A stretch of DNA of 64,000 nt, taken from Austropuccinia psidii (lineage: Eukaryota; Basidiomycota; Pucciniomycetes; Pucciniales; Sphaerophragmiaceae). Below the pieces are notes generated by a model. That model was not told where the DNA came from. It did not search any database and worked only from the letters and a program-made list of their open reading frames with translations. Below are positions 1-10,395 of this stretch, in pieces. Both the position numbers and the translations under genes were made by a program. The DNA lies in the NCBI GenBank assembly GCA_023105745.1, contig JALGQZ010000001.1:44664082-44728081 (forward strand), written 5' to 3'. Positions within the stretch are counted from its first letter, which is position 1, and each line of letters begins with the position of its first letter.

Positions 1-759
1 AATTTCATCACTTTTGGCCTGGAATTGAGTCACAGGGTTTGTGACTCAATTGATGAGCTTTTGATACCAACCAAGGCAGTTTTAACTGTTGCCAAGAGGG
101 TAAAACTACCCTTAAAGTAAAACAATCATTGTCAAAACAGTTTCAACTTGTTTTGACATCTCTTACACACATTATGACGTGTTTTTAAGGCTTAAAAACC
201 AGGTATTACTGTAGCAATGGCTGATTGAAGGGTCCAAAATGGCTAAAACCAGCCCTTTTTGGCTTGAACCAGGTTTCAATGATGCCATAATTGGCTTTTC
301 TGTTGTCAGAGTGTTTTCCACGACTGAAAAGTGCAAATTTTACTTTTGGAGTAAGAAAATTGATGGCTATACAATAATGTCTTGTTTGCCCCACTTTTCT
401 CTTCATGTTAGAATCTTTTCCTTTTGTAGTTATTTTTAAAACTGTTGAAAACAATCAACAAAAGATCCAACCCACCTTTTTGAAATCATTTTAAACCCTT
501 TAACCACATGAAGAAATCATTATAGTCATTTTTTGTAACTCTCATAGTCATTTTTACGCTTGAACCACCCCATAAGTGAATTAAATCATCTTTAATCACT
601 GTTAGCTTTGTCACTCTGGTCACTTTTGGGTGTATTTTCTCTTTAATAATCCTTCTGAAGACTCTGCTCTTATATCAATTGCCTGAAGTTCTTTGCTCAA
701 TTAATTCCAATTAAAATTGCTATTAAAGAAATTTCTTTTGTAGCCTTAAAATCCCTTGT
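1..759. other. Left flank, no recognisable gene
   Basis: I see no supportable gene here. Short open frames on both strands between 206 and 454 overlap each other and look like chance. The stretch is AT-rich single-copy-looking DNA that is not clearly LTR or internal sequence of any element in the window. It holds one near-perfect inverted repeat (12-bp arms at 23-34 and 40-51 around 5 bases). Bases 755-759 (CTTGT) are the expected left target duplication of E1, but the partner is lost because the other end of E1 is truncated. Confidence 0.6.
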
Positions 760-926
760 TGTCAGGCTGAGTCTATGATGAAGCTAATGAAGGCTAATTA
801 CAAGCTTTAACTATGACTATCACATGGTGAAAATTATTGAATTTTTTTTGATGATAATAAGGGTTGACAATGAGGTATACAGGGATTTACTATTGAGGAA
901 TAGTAGTGGTGAGTGCTGTTGAAAGC
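760..926 (-). repeat. E1 3' LTR, distal fragment
   Basis: On the plus strand it starts TGTCAGGCTGAG, the reverse complement of the CTCAGCCTGACA terminus of the E6 LTR. It breaks at 926, where E2 inserted, and resumes at 23244. The junction sequence (GCTGTTGAAAGC, then CCTTGGTGCA) matches the uninterrupted solo LTR S1 near 15660-15680. This shows the two parts were one LTR. Bases 922-926 are also the left target duplication of E2. Confidence 0.85.
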
Positions 927-2890
927 TGGATGGTTTGACTATGAAACAATGAGTAAAAATTACTAATTTTACTTATTGTACTATGAATGTCCTTACAAAT
1001 AAATTAAATAAGATAAAATATAATTATAATAATAAAGAATTATTATAATTATGGCGTAAAATAATTATATTATTAAATAAATATAATAATATAATTTATA
1101 TTATAAAAAAATAATATATATAAAATAAATATATTAATATATGATAATTAATATATTTGAAAGCACTTTATTGTTTTACCAACAAATAATAAAGGCGTAA
1201 AAAAATTGTTCTGTTATTAATAAAAAACAATTAATAACAATAATATTACCAATATTAAAGTTATAAATTAATATAAATACTATTTATATCAATTATAGAA
1301 TTATTAAAAGTAATAATAGAGAAAGATTATTATAATAAGAGAAATAACCTACTTTTAATGCTCAATATAATAATTTTGAATAAATTTACACCTATAATTG
1401 TAAATACAACTTATTTAAATTGTAGTTACAATAAAATTTCAGAGAAATTACAAATTTTCTGGATTTTACGTGGAATTGAGGTTTTTAAAAGAAATTTAAA
1501 CAAAACAATTAAATAATTGTAATAATCACATCAAAGATGATCTTTGGTCTTTAATAAAATAAAGGTTTTCTATATAAAGAATAAAGAACTTACCTTTTTA
1601 TTTAATGATTTAATGTTTTGTAAGCGTCTGAGGGGAAAACAGAGTAAAAAGAGCTCTATTTATAGTAAATACGTCCCTCTTAGAGTCCAACAGGCTTCTA
1701 GTAGACGTGCACTGATCATTTCCACTGGAATTGATCAATATTTTAAGGTTTGGTGATGATTACATCATGATCAAACCATATTATCTCATTATTACGCCAT
1801 TATTTAGAGTTATCACTATAGCTCTAAGTTTGATGCATCAAGGCTTGACAGAACCCCAAAATTTGTGGATTTTATTATTTGTAATCATAAAATAACAGTA
1901 TTCACCAATTTTATCACTCATATGACTGTTAGACTTAATTTAAGGTGACAGTGAGTGATCATAAATGATCAAATTAAGCTCAAACTTTGATCCTTCATAG
2001 CTTTTAAATTTTACACTCTACAGTAATTCAGAAAGTGAATTCTAATAGCTTGGCAGAACCTCATTATGATTCAAACAGGATTTCATTACATCATCAAAAC
2101 TCTATTTTTGATGATTTTTCTTGTAACTCATCTTTTCTGTTGAAATTTAATATTTGAAACTTCAAACCATGATTTCAAGGGGTTATACCTTGAATATTAT
2201 AATAAAAAATAGATCATTATTTAATAATAAACTAGTAGAATCCAACTGTCTACTTTTTTTAAGTTTGGACCACTTTTACAACAAAGTGGTCAACAGCTCC
2301 ATTGATTTTAATCAATAATCCCTTACAGGTTTTAACCTTGTTTATAACTTGTGGAGTAAACTTCATTTCTGTATTCCTACAGTAATTACGTTATGACTTT
2401 ATTTTTGGTTCATCACCCTATCATGCATATTTCAAAAGATATTAGCTAAAATCCTTGAATATATGCGCTGACCAAAAAAGTGCATGTATTCAGCTTAACT
2501 CCTTAAGTATTGACTTTGGAGATTAGCTTCTTAATTTTTCTATGTGTGGACTTTTATGGAGAATCCAATGGTACCATTCATTTCACATGTTGTTTCATTG
2601 GTATTTGAAATAATTAAGGATTTGTGTTTTTTATAAGGTATTACTACTTATAACTCATTAAATATTGACTTTACAGATATGCCATAAAAATGGTATATGT
2701 GTATTTTATCATGGGGAATCCAATGGTATAATTTATTTCACATTTTTATTCATTGGGCTTTAAGTTAAACCAAGTTTTATGCCAATTTATGGCATTTTTG
2801 TAGTTTTAAGGTAATTATTTTTAATGTATAATTATTTTAAATATTTCTTGTGACCTTTTTGGGTATGTGGTCATATCTCAAAGGTTCACA
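927..2890 (-). repeat. E2 3' LTR
   Basis: The 1,964-bp LTR is collinear with the 5' copy at 21252-23238, with many point differences and small indels, so E2 is not recent. The plus-strand left terminus is TGGATGGTTTGAC versus TGTAAGGTTTGAC in the other copy, so the terminal bases have decayed. The region around 1660-1672 holds the reverse complement of TATAAATAG, matching the TATA-like site of the 5' LTR. Short open frames inside (for example 1544-1756) occur in both LTRs and are not supported as genes. Confidence 0.88.
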
Positions 2891-2910
2891 TTCCCTACCA
2901 CCAAAAAAGA
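2891..2910 (-). promoter_or_regulatory. E2 polypurine tract
   Basis: Read on the minus strand this is a T run followed by GGTGGTAGGGAA directly against the 3' LTR start (TGTGAACC). Position and composition fit the primer for plus-strand DNA synthesis. E3 and E5 carry near-identical tracts (GGTGGGAGGGAA, GGTGGTAGGGAA) in the same place. Confidence 0.75.
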
Positions 2911-3008
2911 TTGTACCACAATCTGATATGTGTAATTAGGGTATCATCCACTGTCCTACCTCTTCAATAGACTTTGTTAGTCTTGAAGCTCAATGATGCT
3001 TAGATTTT

Positions 3009-5696
3009 CTATTTTTCAGGTTTTCTTTCATGTCTGAACCTTCTTTGTAGTTTCTCAGCATTTGATATATCTTTCTCAAGTAGCCATTCATATTCTTGAG
3101 TTGAATTTCTATACCTTACAAGGTATTCTCTTTCTTTTTTGTTTCTTGTCCTTCTTTCTTTAAGGACTTTTACAATTTTCTTTTCTTCCCCTTCTTCCAT
3201 GGGGGCAATTTCAAGTGGGGGTTTATTTCTTAGTTGAAATAACTCCTTGTCACTTGAACTGTAAGGTTTTATCAGACTTACAGGGAATGTTGGGTGTTTG
3301 TTCATCCATTCACCTGTGAGTTCCAATTGCACAGCATTGGGTCCATGAAGTGCTTTTATCATAAATGGTCCTGCAAAGGAATCTTTCAATTTCTTTGGAC
3401 CTTTTATGTTATTGAAATTAAGGGTTGATACTAGTACCAACTCTCCTGTTTTGAAGTCAGGTGGTTTATGACTTTTATCCCATGTTTCTTTTGCATATTT
3501 GATAGAATCTTGCATACATCTGTTTGCATGGTGTCTTGCCTTGTCAAGCATTATCTTAAAGCTGCTTGCTGTTGGATGCATATCCACTAAGTCCTTTTTG
3601 AGGGTATCATAAGGAAGTCTTGGACTCCAACCTTTTTCTAGCATTTCTGGTGTTTTTCCAGTAGAAGAATGGATTGATGTTTAATATGCCAGTTCAAGAG
3701 CTGGTATTAGTGTACACCAATCATGGGTAAAACCAACAGGATCTTTGAATTCTAGTCCATAAACACAGAATCTTCTGATCATGTCCTCCAAGGTCTGTAT
3801 CATTATTTCTGCTAAACCATCAGTTTGAGGATGGTAAGCTGTTGAGAATGATAATTTTGTCCCAAACAAGTTATGGAGATTTGTCCATAATGCTGAAGTG
3901 AACTTTGGGTGTCTGTCACTTATAATGTTCTGGAATAAGCCTGTATGGCTAATGACTTTATTCCATATCATTATGGCTGTGTTCATAGCTGTGTCATCTT
4001 TGTGACATGGTAGGAACATGGGAGTTTTCCTATACCTGTCAACTAATACTAGGCATGCATTGTAGCTTCTGTCTCCTCCTGGGGGTAATGCTGTTACCCA
4101 ATACATATGAACTATTTCCCAAGGTGATTTTGCCTCTTGGATTTGGATTATCATTCCAAATTTCTTTCCTGTGGCTCTGTTAGCTTTTTGACATCTGTCA
4201 AAGGTTTGGCAGTATTGTGCAACATCTTTCTTCCAATTTGGCCACCAAGAGTAGGTTTTCACCCTTTCTAGTGTTCTGTCTTCTGAAAGATGTCCAGCTG
4301 CAACACTATCATGACACTCATGTAAAATAGTGTTTATCAGGGTTCTATCTGCTAAGGCCATATCACATGTGTGTTTTGTTCTATGGTAAAGGATTCCATC
4401 AAGGAGGTGGAATCTTCCTTCATCATACGCCTTTTTCCATGTTTCATCTAATTTTGTTGAAAGTGATCGATCTTTGCAGGCTTTCATTTGAAGTTGGCTT
4501 AAGATATGGAAATTCTTGTCTATCTTATAGCTTTCTTTAACTTGGTTAAAGAATTCTGTGCCAATGTCTGTAACACATATTCCTTCTATATGGTGCTCTT
4601 CCTGTGGTACCCATGCTGGATTGTCAGGGGTATTTGCTAGAGCCCATCTGCTAATACCATCTGCATTTTTATGTTTATTGCCAGATTTATGAACAATAGT
4701 CATATTTCCTCTGTATTCTTGGATAGAAATTTGCCATCTCAGCATATGTCTATCTTGATTTTTCACATTTAATAGAGATTTTACAGCTACAGTCTGTAAT
4801 CACATCAAATACTGTTCCATCCAAGTAATAGTGTAATTTTTATAAAGGCCACACTAAGCAGAGGCCTTCCATTTGGCTTGCTTCTGTTGGCTTTATTTGT
4901 CTTGAAATAAAACAAATTGGTCCTTCCACTGGTTTATCATTGATAATTTGTGTCTGGTGTAGTGCAGCACCTAGTCCTTCTCCACAAGCATCAATGTAAA
5001 GTTTGAAAGGTAGTTTCCAATCTGGAATTAGAAGAAATGGGGCATTTGTTAAGGAAATTTTCAATTCTTCATATGCCTTGACTCTTTCTTCTGTCATTTC
5101 ATAGACTGTTTGTTGGTCACATAGCTTATACAAGGATTTAGAAATTTTTTCAAAGTCCTTTATATGCTGTCTATAGTAACCAGAAAATCCTAGAAATGAT
5201 TGCATTTCTTTTTTGGTTTGAGGCTTTGTCTTAAGTAGTACTTCTGCTACTTTATTCTTGTCTATGCCTAGACTAAGTCCAGATAAAACATGTCCTAGTG
5301 CTTTTAGTTCACTGTAAGCAAAATGATAATTTTTCAAGGAAAGTTTCATATTCACTTGCACTATTTGTTGTAGTACCCTTTCTAGTCTTGTAAGGTGATT
5401 TTCCCAAGTTTCTGAGCAAACTATGATATCATCAATATAGGTAATTAACCATCCTTCTGATAATTCTTCAGGAAATATGGTATTCATCATTCTTTGATAA
5501 TGGGAAGGTGCATTTTTTATGCCAAATGGCATTCTTAAGTATTCAAAAATCCCACAGTGGACTATTATTCTCAGTACTTTCTTGGCATTGTCTGTTAAGA
5601 CATTTTGATGAAAGCCCTTTAAGGCATCTATGGCTGTAATGAACCTAGGTTGTGACAATTGTGTCAATGTCTCATGGATTCTGGGTATTGGATATC
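3009..5696 (-). pseudogene. E2 pol, 3' part: RT, RNase H, integrase
   Basis: This continues the E2 polyprotein after the E3 insertion. Reading on the minus strand, it starts in RT just after the split DRY motif with PIPRIHETL. It then shows the RT active site YIDD near 5440, an RNase H segment LYIDACGEG near 4980, and the end of the connection (NRHMLRW) near 4745. The integrase follows, with [13 protein letters not shown] and CDRCQKAN forming an HHCC-type zinc region (the first cysteine of the usual CHTCDRC is F here). The catalytic region has SDRHPKF and QTDGLAE, and the protein ends in a basic chromo-like tail (EYLVRYRN, RRFRHER). The reading frame is interrupted near 4770-4840 and by a stop near 3680. 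The N-terminal half of the same gene is at 17424-20519. Confidence 0.88.
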
Positions 5697-7620
5697 TGTG
5701 AGCCTTGAGGTATATTTTACATACCCAAATTGGCCACAATTATCTTAAAAAGAAATTTTGAATTATGCATAACTCCTAAGTCATGCATATATCCAAAATT
5801 CATCATTTTTAATTTCAAAAAAAATGAATAGTGTTTTATTGAGTAAGTAAATTCATGGATTTAAGGCCAGAGTTGGATTCTACACAAAAATTCACCTAGG
5901 CTAGCTCCATAGAGTGAATAAGCTCAAGTCAACTCTTTGAGGTGGTAATATGGAAAATACTTCAATACCACATCAGCAATACCACATAAAAGATCGGTGA
6001 AAATTTTTGTTTTTCTTAATTTCACACCAAAATAATGGGAATGTGAGGAATCCCATGTTACATATACACTAAGAATAGTGTTATGCATGCTTTGAGAGCT
6101 TAATATTATGGTATTCTTACATGGACTTTTGGTACACCCATAGTGGATATCTCACTTTAAGCTTAATTTTCTATTTTGACGTGAAAAATAGGCAAGGGGG
6201 ACAAAAGACATCAAAGAGAGCCAGGGTACCCAACTTCTGAGGCCTCAGAGGCATGGACAGCTCCAAAGCTTGGATCCATGGCTGATCTTTGCCTAATTGG
6301 TAAACTAAAACCTTTTGGGAACTTGGTTACCATGTTACAACTACTGTAAATCATAAGGAAATAGCAAATAACCTGCTATTTTGATGTGCCAAGGAGGTAA
6401 AGAGCTACTTAGACTCCTGTAACCATTTCGATTCTTAATGACTTTCCATGGGTAGACCCTAAAAGATCAATTAAAACCCTTTTGGACTTGTATCCATTGA
6501 TTTACCTCATAGCAACCAGTTAAACACTGATATTTACAATTCCATGTAGAAATGAGGTAAAAACTTCAAAAATTCATTAAAAATACAATTCTTAATTAAT
6601 ATTTCTGAAGCTTTCAGGACCAATGGAGAACTGTATTATCTATGGTACAAACAAAAAGAATTACAGTTTTCCTAGTAAAACTGAAAGGTTTACTTACAGT
6701 CCATTTTTGACTATTCTACGTGAAACACTGAATCTTCAAAAATTCACAGTAATTACAACCTGTGATGAAATTGGCAATTAAATTGATAAATTTCAGAAAT
6801 CAATGATTATGTTGGAATAAAAGAACATTTACAGATGTTACTCCTTTTATTCTTAACCATATTGCGGTTGGTAGTCAGGTAAAAGCATCAAATTAAGTAA
6901 TTATGACAATCTTACGTGACAAAAGATGATGCAATCAATAATCCAAAAGGGTTTATTGTTTTATAACTCACTTGGTTTTCATTTTGCTCCATGGCACGCC
7001 TCTGTGAGCTGTTGCTGACTTAAAAGAGGCCTCCTCTTACTGTTTTTTCCAAAAATCATCTTATTATCATTTTAAATGATTATTACCAACAAGTAAGGAT
7101 TAGCTATAGCTATTCTTAGAGTGTTTTAAATCTTTCAGAATCAATCAGAAAGACGTGAAATCATAGAATCCAACTATATATTGTTGTAATACTGTTATAA
7201 ATTCATTTTGATCCTTAAAATCCACAATTCTACGTCAAATCTCTCTATCTTATCTTTCAATAAGTTCTTTGGAATATTAGTGAGTGATTTATTTTTAATT
7301 ATTGAAGTTTTTTCCATAAAATTAGTTTTATTCAAGAATTACTATTATAATTATTCTTGCAAAATATAATTATATATTAAAATAATTTCATTATTTTAAT
7401 AAATGAAGTTTTATTATTAAAATCTTCTTGTAATTGATTCTTGTAGACAATTAATCACTCACTGTTAAAATCACTAGTGGTGTTCAACACGTGAAAGAAA
7501 TAATTACTTAATTCTTTAATTGTTGTTATAATAACATTTTGTTATTATATTTCATAAGAACAGTCATAGTACTGCTGATTAATAGTAATATTATCATCAG
7601 TTTCATAGACAAATCTTACA
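5697..7620 (+). repeat. E3 5' LTR
   Basis: The LTR is 1,924 bp, starts TGTGAGCC and ends CAAATCTTACA. The 3' copy is 1,921 bp once S1 and its duplicated target are removed. A 14-bp perfect palindrome (TCTGAGGCCTCAGA) lies at 6236-6249 and recurs in the 3' copy at 14608-14621. A possible splice donor (CAA then GTAAGG) is at 7090-7098; it could be the upstream donor for the leader acceptor at 8006, but I cannot confirm that. Confidence 0.92.
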
Positions 7621-7640
7621 TTGGGGGGCCTGGCCGTGTT
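7621..7640 (+). promoter_or_regulatory. E3 primer-site region
   Basis: Directly after the LTR end comes TTGGGGGGCCTGGCCGTG. The core GGGGGCCTGG is found at the same place in E2, E5 and E6. Its position is that of a minus-strand primer-binding site, but read as a tRNA complement it would need an unusual base before CCA, so I do not assign a tRNA. Confidence 0.55.
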
Positions 7641-8007
7641 TTTTGAACCTTGTACCCTTAATTGATATATTTTTAAGTTCTCAAATATATTAATTGAATA
7701 ATTTTTTCTTTCATTTTAAAGTTAAAATAATTCTTATTTTTGAGATTGTTTTGGAGATCTTTCCATTGAGGAATTTGGTTTGATTTTATACTGTTTTTAC
7801 ATGTGGCTTTTTCACATCCAAAAACTTATAAAATTATTCTTTGAGCTACTCTGAATTAATTTTCATTCAAAATCTTAAATTTTGATTTTTTTTCTTTAAA
7901 AAGAATAATTTTTTTAATACTAAAAAATATAAAACTTATAAAAAATCTTTAAAATTTTTTAAAAGAGTATAAAAATTCATTTTTTCTCTTTTATAATTGT
8001 TTTCTAG
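7641..8007 (+). other. E3 leader, non-coding
   Basis: This AT-rich leader holds a motif shared with the E2 and E5 leaders (GTGGCTTTTTCACATC, 7803-7818). It ends in a pyrimidine-rich tract and TTTTCTAG at 8000-8007, a good 3' splice site. E2, E5 and E6 have an equivalent acceptor followed by the same two bases, TG. I see no gene in it. Confidence 0.5.
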
Positions 8008-8995
8008 TGTCTTTAATAAAATACTGTGAAGCTGGCAACAGACTCAGTAAAAGATATATCACTAGTCCAGAATCCTAAGAAGCAGAATCTGAAGAAATTA
8101 TTGAGGTGAAAATTGCTAAAAGAGGCACCTTATTTAACTCAGAAAAGACTAAATTACCACCAAAAGGTGTGTATTTTTTCTTATATTTTCACCTTTTATC
8201 TTTAAATTGACGTGAAAATGGTGCATACCAGAAATGGAAGCAACTATTCAGTCCAACCAGATGGATGTGGACAAAGAGGAGGCAAGAACAAATCCAGAAG
8301 TGCCAAGTCTTTCACAAGAAAGACACATTTGGAGGATGCCAGAGTTGCGCCCCATTCCCCAAGGTCTGTACCCACAGATTTTGATGTGAATTCTGAGCCT
8401 GAACTGATTCATGACAATATTTCCAGGGCTGAACCATTTTGAAGTGGCAGCAATCGAAATATAAAAATACCAGTACAAAAATTGGTTCAGAGCAGCCAAA
8501 GAAGAGGAGTGGGAAATATGCCCAAGCCTTTGGCAGGGGGCCATGAACTCCTACTTACACATCAAGAGCTTTCTGGGTCAGGAGAAGACCATATAACTCT
8601 TAGGAGGATGGATCCCCCTGTCTTGCAAAGACAAGGTCAAAAAGATAAAGAATTGGTTGAAGAACCAAAGTCTTTTATCCATAGACCAGAAAAAGGAGCT
8701 GGAAATGAATCCAGCTTTGGAGACAGAGGCCCCAGTGGCGTCTACCAGCTCCAAACCAGCTCCAGAAATGTCCAAAGACAAGCCCAAAGGACCTCAGAAG
8801 AAGCAGAGAGGTCCCAAGAACCATCAAGGCAAGGGCAAAGGCAAAGCCAATTGGCACAGACCATACCCACAGGGGTACAGGATCCCAAAATTGGAGCCTT
8901 CAGCTGTGGACAGTGTGCTCAACGTGGCGAGAACTCTCATGGAATTCACAGCCAACAAGCAGGAAAGGATGAACAGGACCTTTCCACGCAAATAG
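8008..8995 (+). pseudogene. E3 ORFX: spliced frame overlapping gag (+1), broken
   Basis: Function unknown. The predicted exons are 8008-8166, 8232-8363 and 8427-8995, with introns of 65 and 63 nt (donors AAAG|GTGTGT and CAAG|GTCTGT, acceptors ACCAG and TTCCAG). The first intron contains the gag start codon (8218). Joined this way the frame is +1 to gag. Visible protein features are SNQMDVD, then ERHIWRMPEL, then LNHF just after intron 2. A tryptophan-rich helical-looking block follows (QYKNWF, EEEWE, PSLW, MNSYL), then a Lys/Pro/Gly-rich linker and a C-terminal block YRIP...ARTLMEF. These motifs recur in E5 and E2. This copy carries stops at 8076-8078, 8462-8464 and 8594-8596, so it is not functional. 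The splice assignment is inference from comparison of the four elements. Confidence 0.5.
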
Positions 8996-10395
8996 ATCAT
9001 GTACAAAGAGGTATTAATGTAGAAATTGGTAAACTTAATTCAAAGTTAACTAGAATAACATTGGATATTAATGATTTGAAAAAACATGACAAGAAATATT
9101 CTGAATGGTATGAATTGACAAATGCCAAATTTGATTCAATTATCAATGCTTGTAGCAGAATTGAGAGTACATGTTAGATTCAGAATGATGAAATGGAAGA
9201 TCTTTCTATTTTTAAAATGAATGATCAACTTAAAATTCTACAAGATCATGTCTTGAAGATAGTTGAAAATACCAATCAGTTTGCTACACATTTAGCAAAA
9301 AGTGACAGTGAAAGGCAGAAGTGCAAGAATTAAATCATTGCAAATGTAGAACAAATTCATAAGAATTATGAACCACATATGCCAAGACATTCTACACCTT
9401 TGACTGAAGAAAAACGTTCTGTTAAAGGAAGTTTTACCCCACTTTTAAGAGAAAATATTGTCTCTGTTAAAGATATTCCCAAATTGGAAGAATGGCCAAC
9501 ATTCTCTGGTGAAGGGGAATATAACCTTATTGAGTTCATCAGGGTTATTGATATGTTGCAGGAAAACTTTAATATACCTGATGAAATCATAGTGGGTAAA
9601 TTACATTGTCTGTTTACCAAGACTGCAAAGGAGTGGTATCACAAGATGAGGATAGATCATGGGAAACATGATTGGTCTTGGGGGAAATCTGAAGTAATTA
9701 CCAAATGGGCAAATAATTCTTGGAGGTTTAAAATGGAGAATTCTTTTGAAAGTGCCATCTTTAACTCAGAGAAAGATAAACCACTTACTTGGTTCTTCAA
9801 GAAAAAAGACAGATTATCTGCTTTACACCCAGATATGTCTTACACTATGATTAATATAAAAATATTCAGAAAGTGTGGAGGAGAACTGGAACATGCTATC
9901 AAAAGCAGATGTGTAGAACCCTGTTAAACAGAGGACTACATTAATGCAATGGAAGATATCATTACCAGAACAAGAATTGGTAAAATTTGGACTAGAATCC
10001 CTATGGAATCCAAGATGGTCCTAAAGATTCCCAGAGAAGATGAAAGACCAGAAAGACCTGTCTTGAAGTGTCATAAATGTGGAAGTACTTCACATTTAGC
10101 AAACACTTGCACCAAAAAGACAAAAATCAATGAAGTTCAAGTCATTGAAGAAATTCAGTGTACTGAAGAGAAAGAGGATTCTGATCAAGATTCTGCAGTC
10201 TCTGAGAATACACCAGTGGAGGACTATCCCATTGAAAAAATTAAAGCTTTCTTAGAGGTCACAGAAGTCCATACCCACTTGCCACAGTACAGTGAGGATT
10301 GCTGCAACCTGATCAATATCCAGGATTCCAGAATGTGTAAAACAAAACCTGCTAGAGGAAAAGGTTACACTGCTGGAGCATCCTGTATCACATAG
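8218..10395 (+). pseudogene. E3 gag, degenerate
   Basis: This is the structural polyprotein of E3. The ATG at 8218 opens a Ser/Gln/Arg-rich N-terminal region, which overlaps ORFX. A coiled-coil-like stretch follows (about 9000-9330), then the conserved capsid-like block around LEEWPTFSGEGEYN (9485-9525) and WSWGKSEVITKWANNSWRF (9670-9730). The zinc knuckle CHKCGSTSHLANTC (10069-10110) is an intact CX2CX4HX4C. In-frame stops lie at 8440, 9175, 9331, 9925 and 10393. Outside the stops the frame is continuous, so these are point mutations in a once-open gene. In the intact family gag is probably joined in frame to pol, because no frameshift separates the two here. Confidence 0.82.

Noticed and set aside
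1544..1756. 70-codon open frame in the E2 3' LTR, also at 21890-22102
   Set aside because: It is on the strand opposite the element, inside LTR sequence, with changes scattered across codon positions. It contains the TATA-box region.
7621..7640. Assignment of a specific tRNA primer to E2, E3, E5 and E6
   Set aside because: The motif does not match a standard tRNA 3' end that I can name, and no tRNA list was available.
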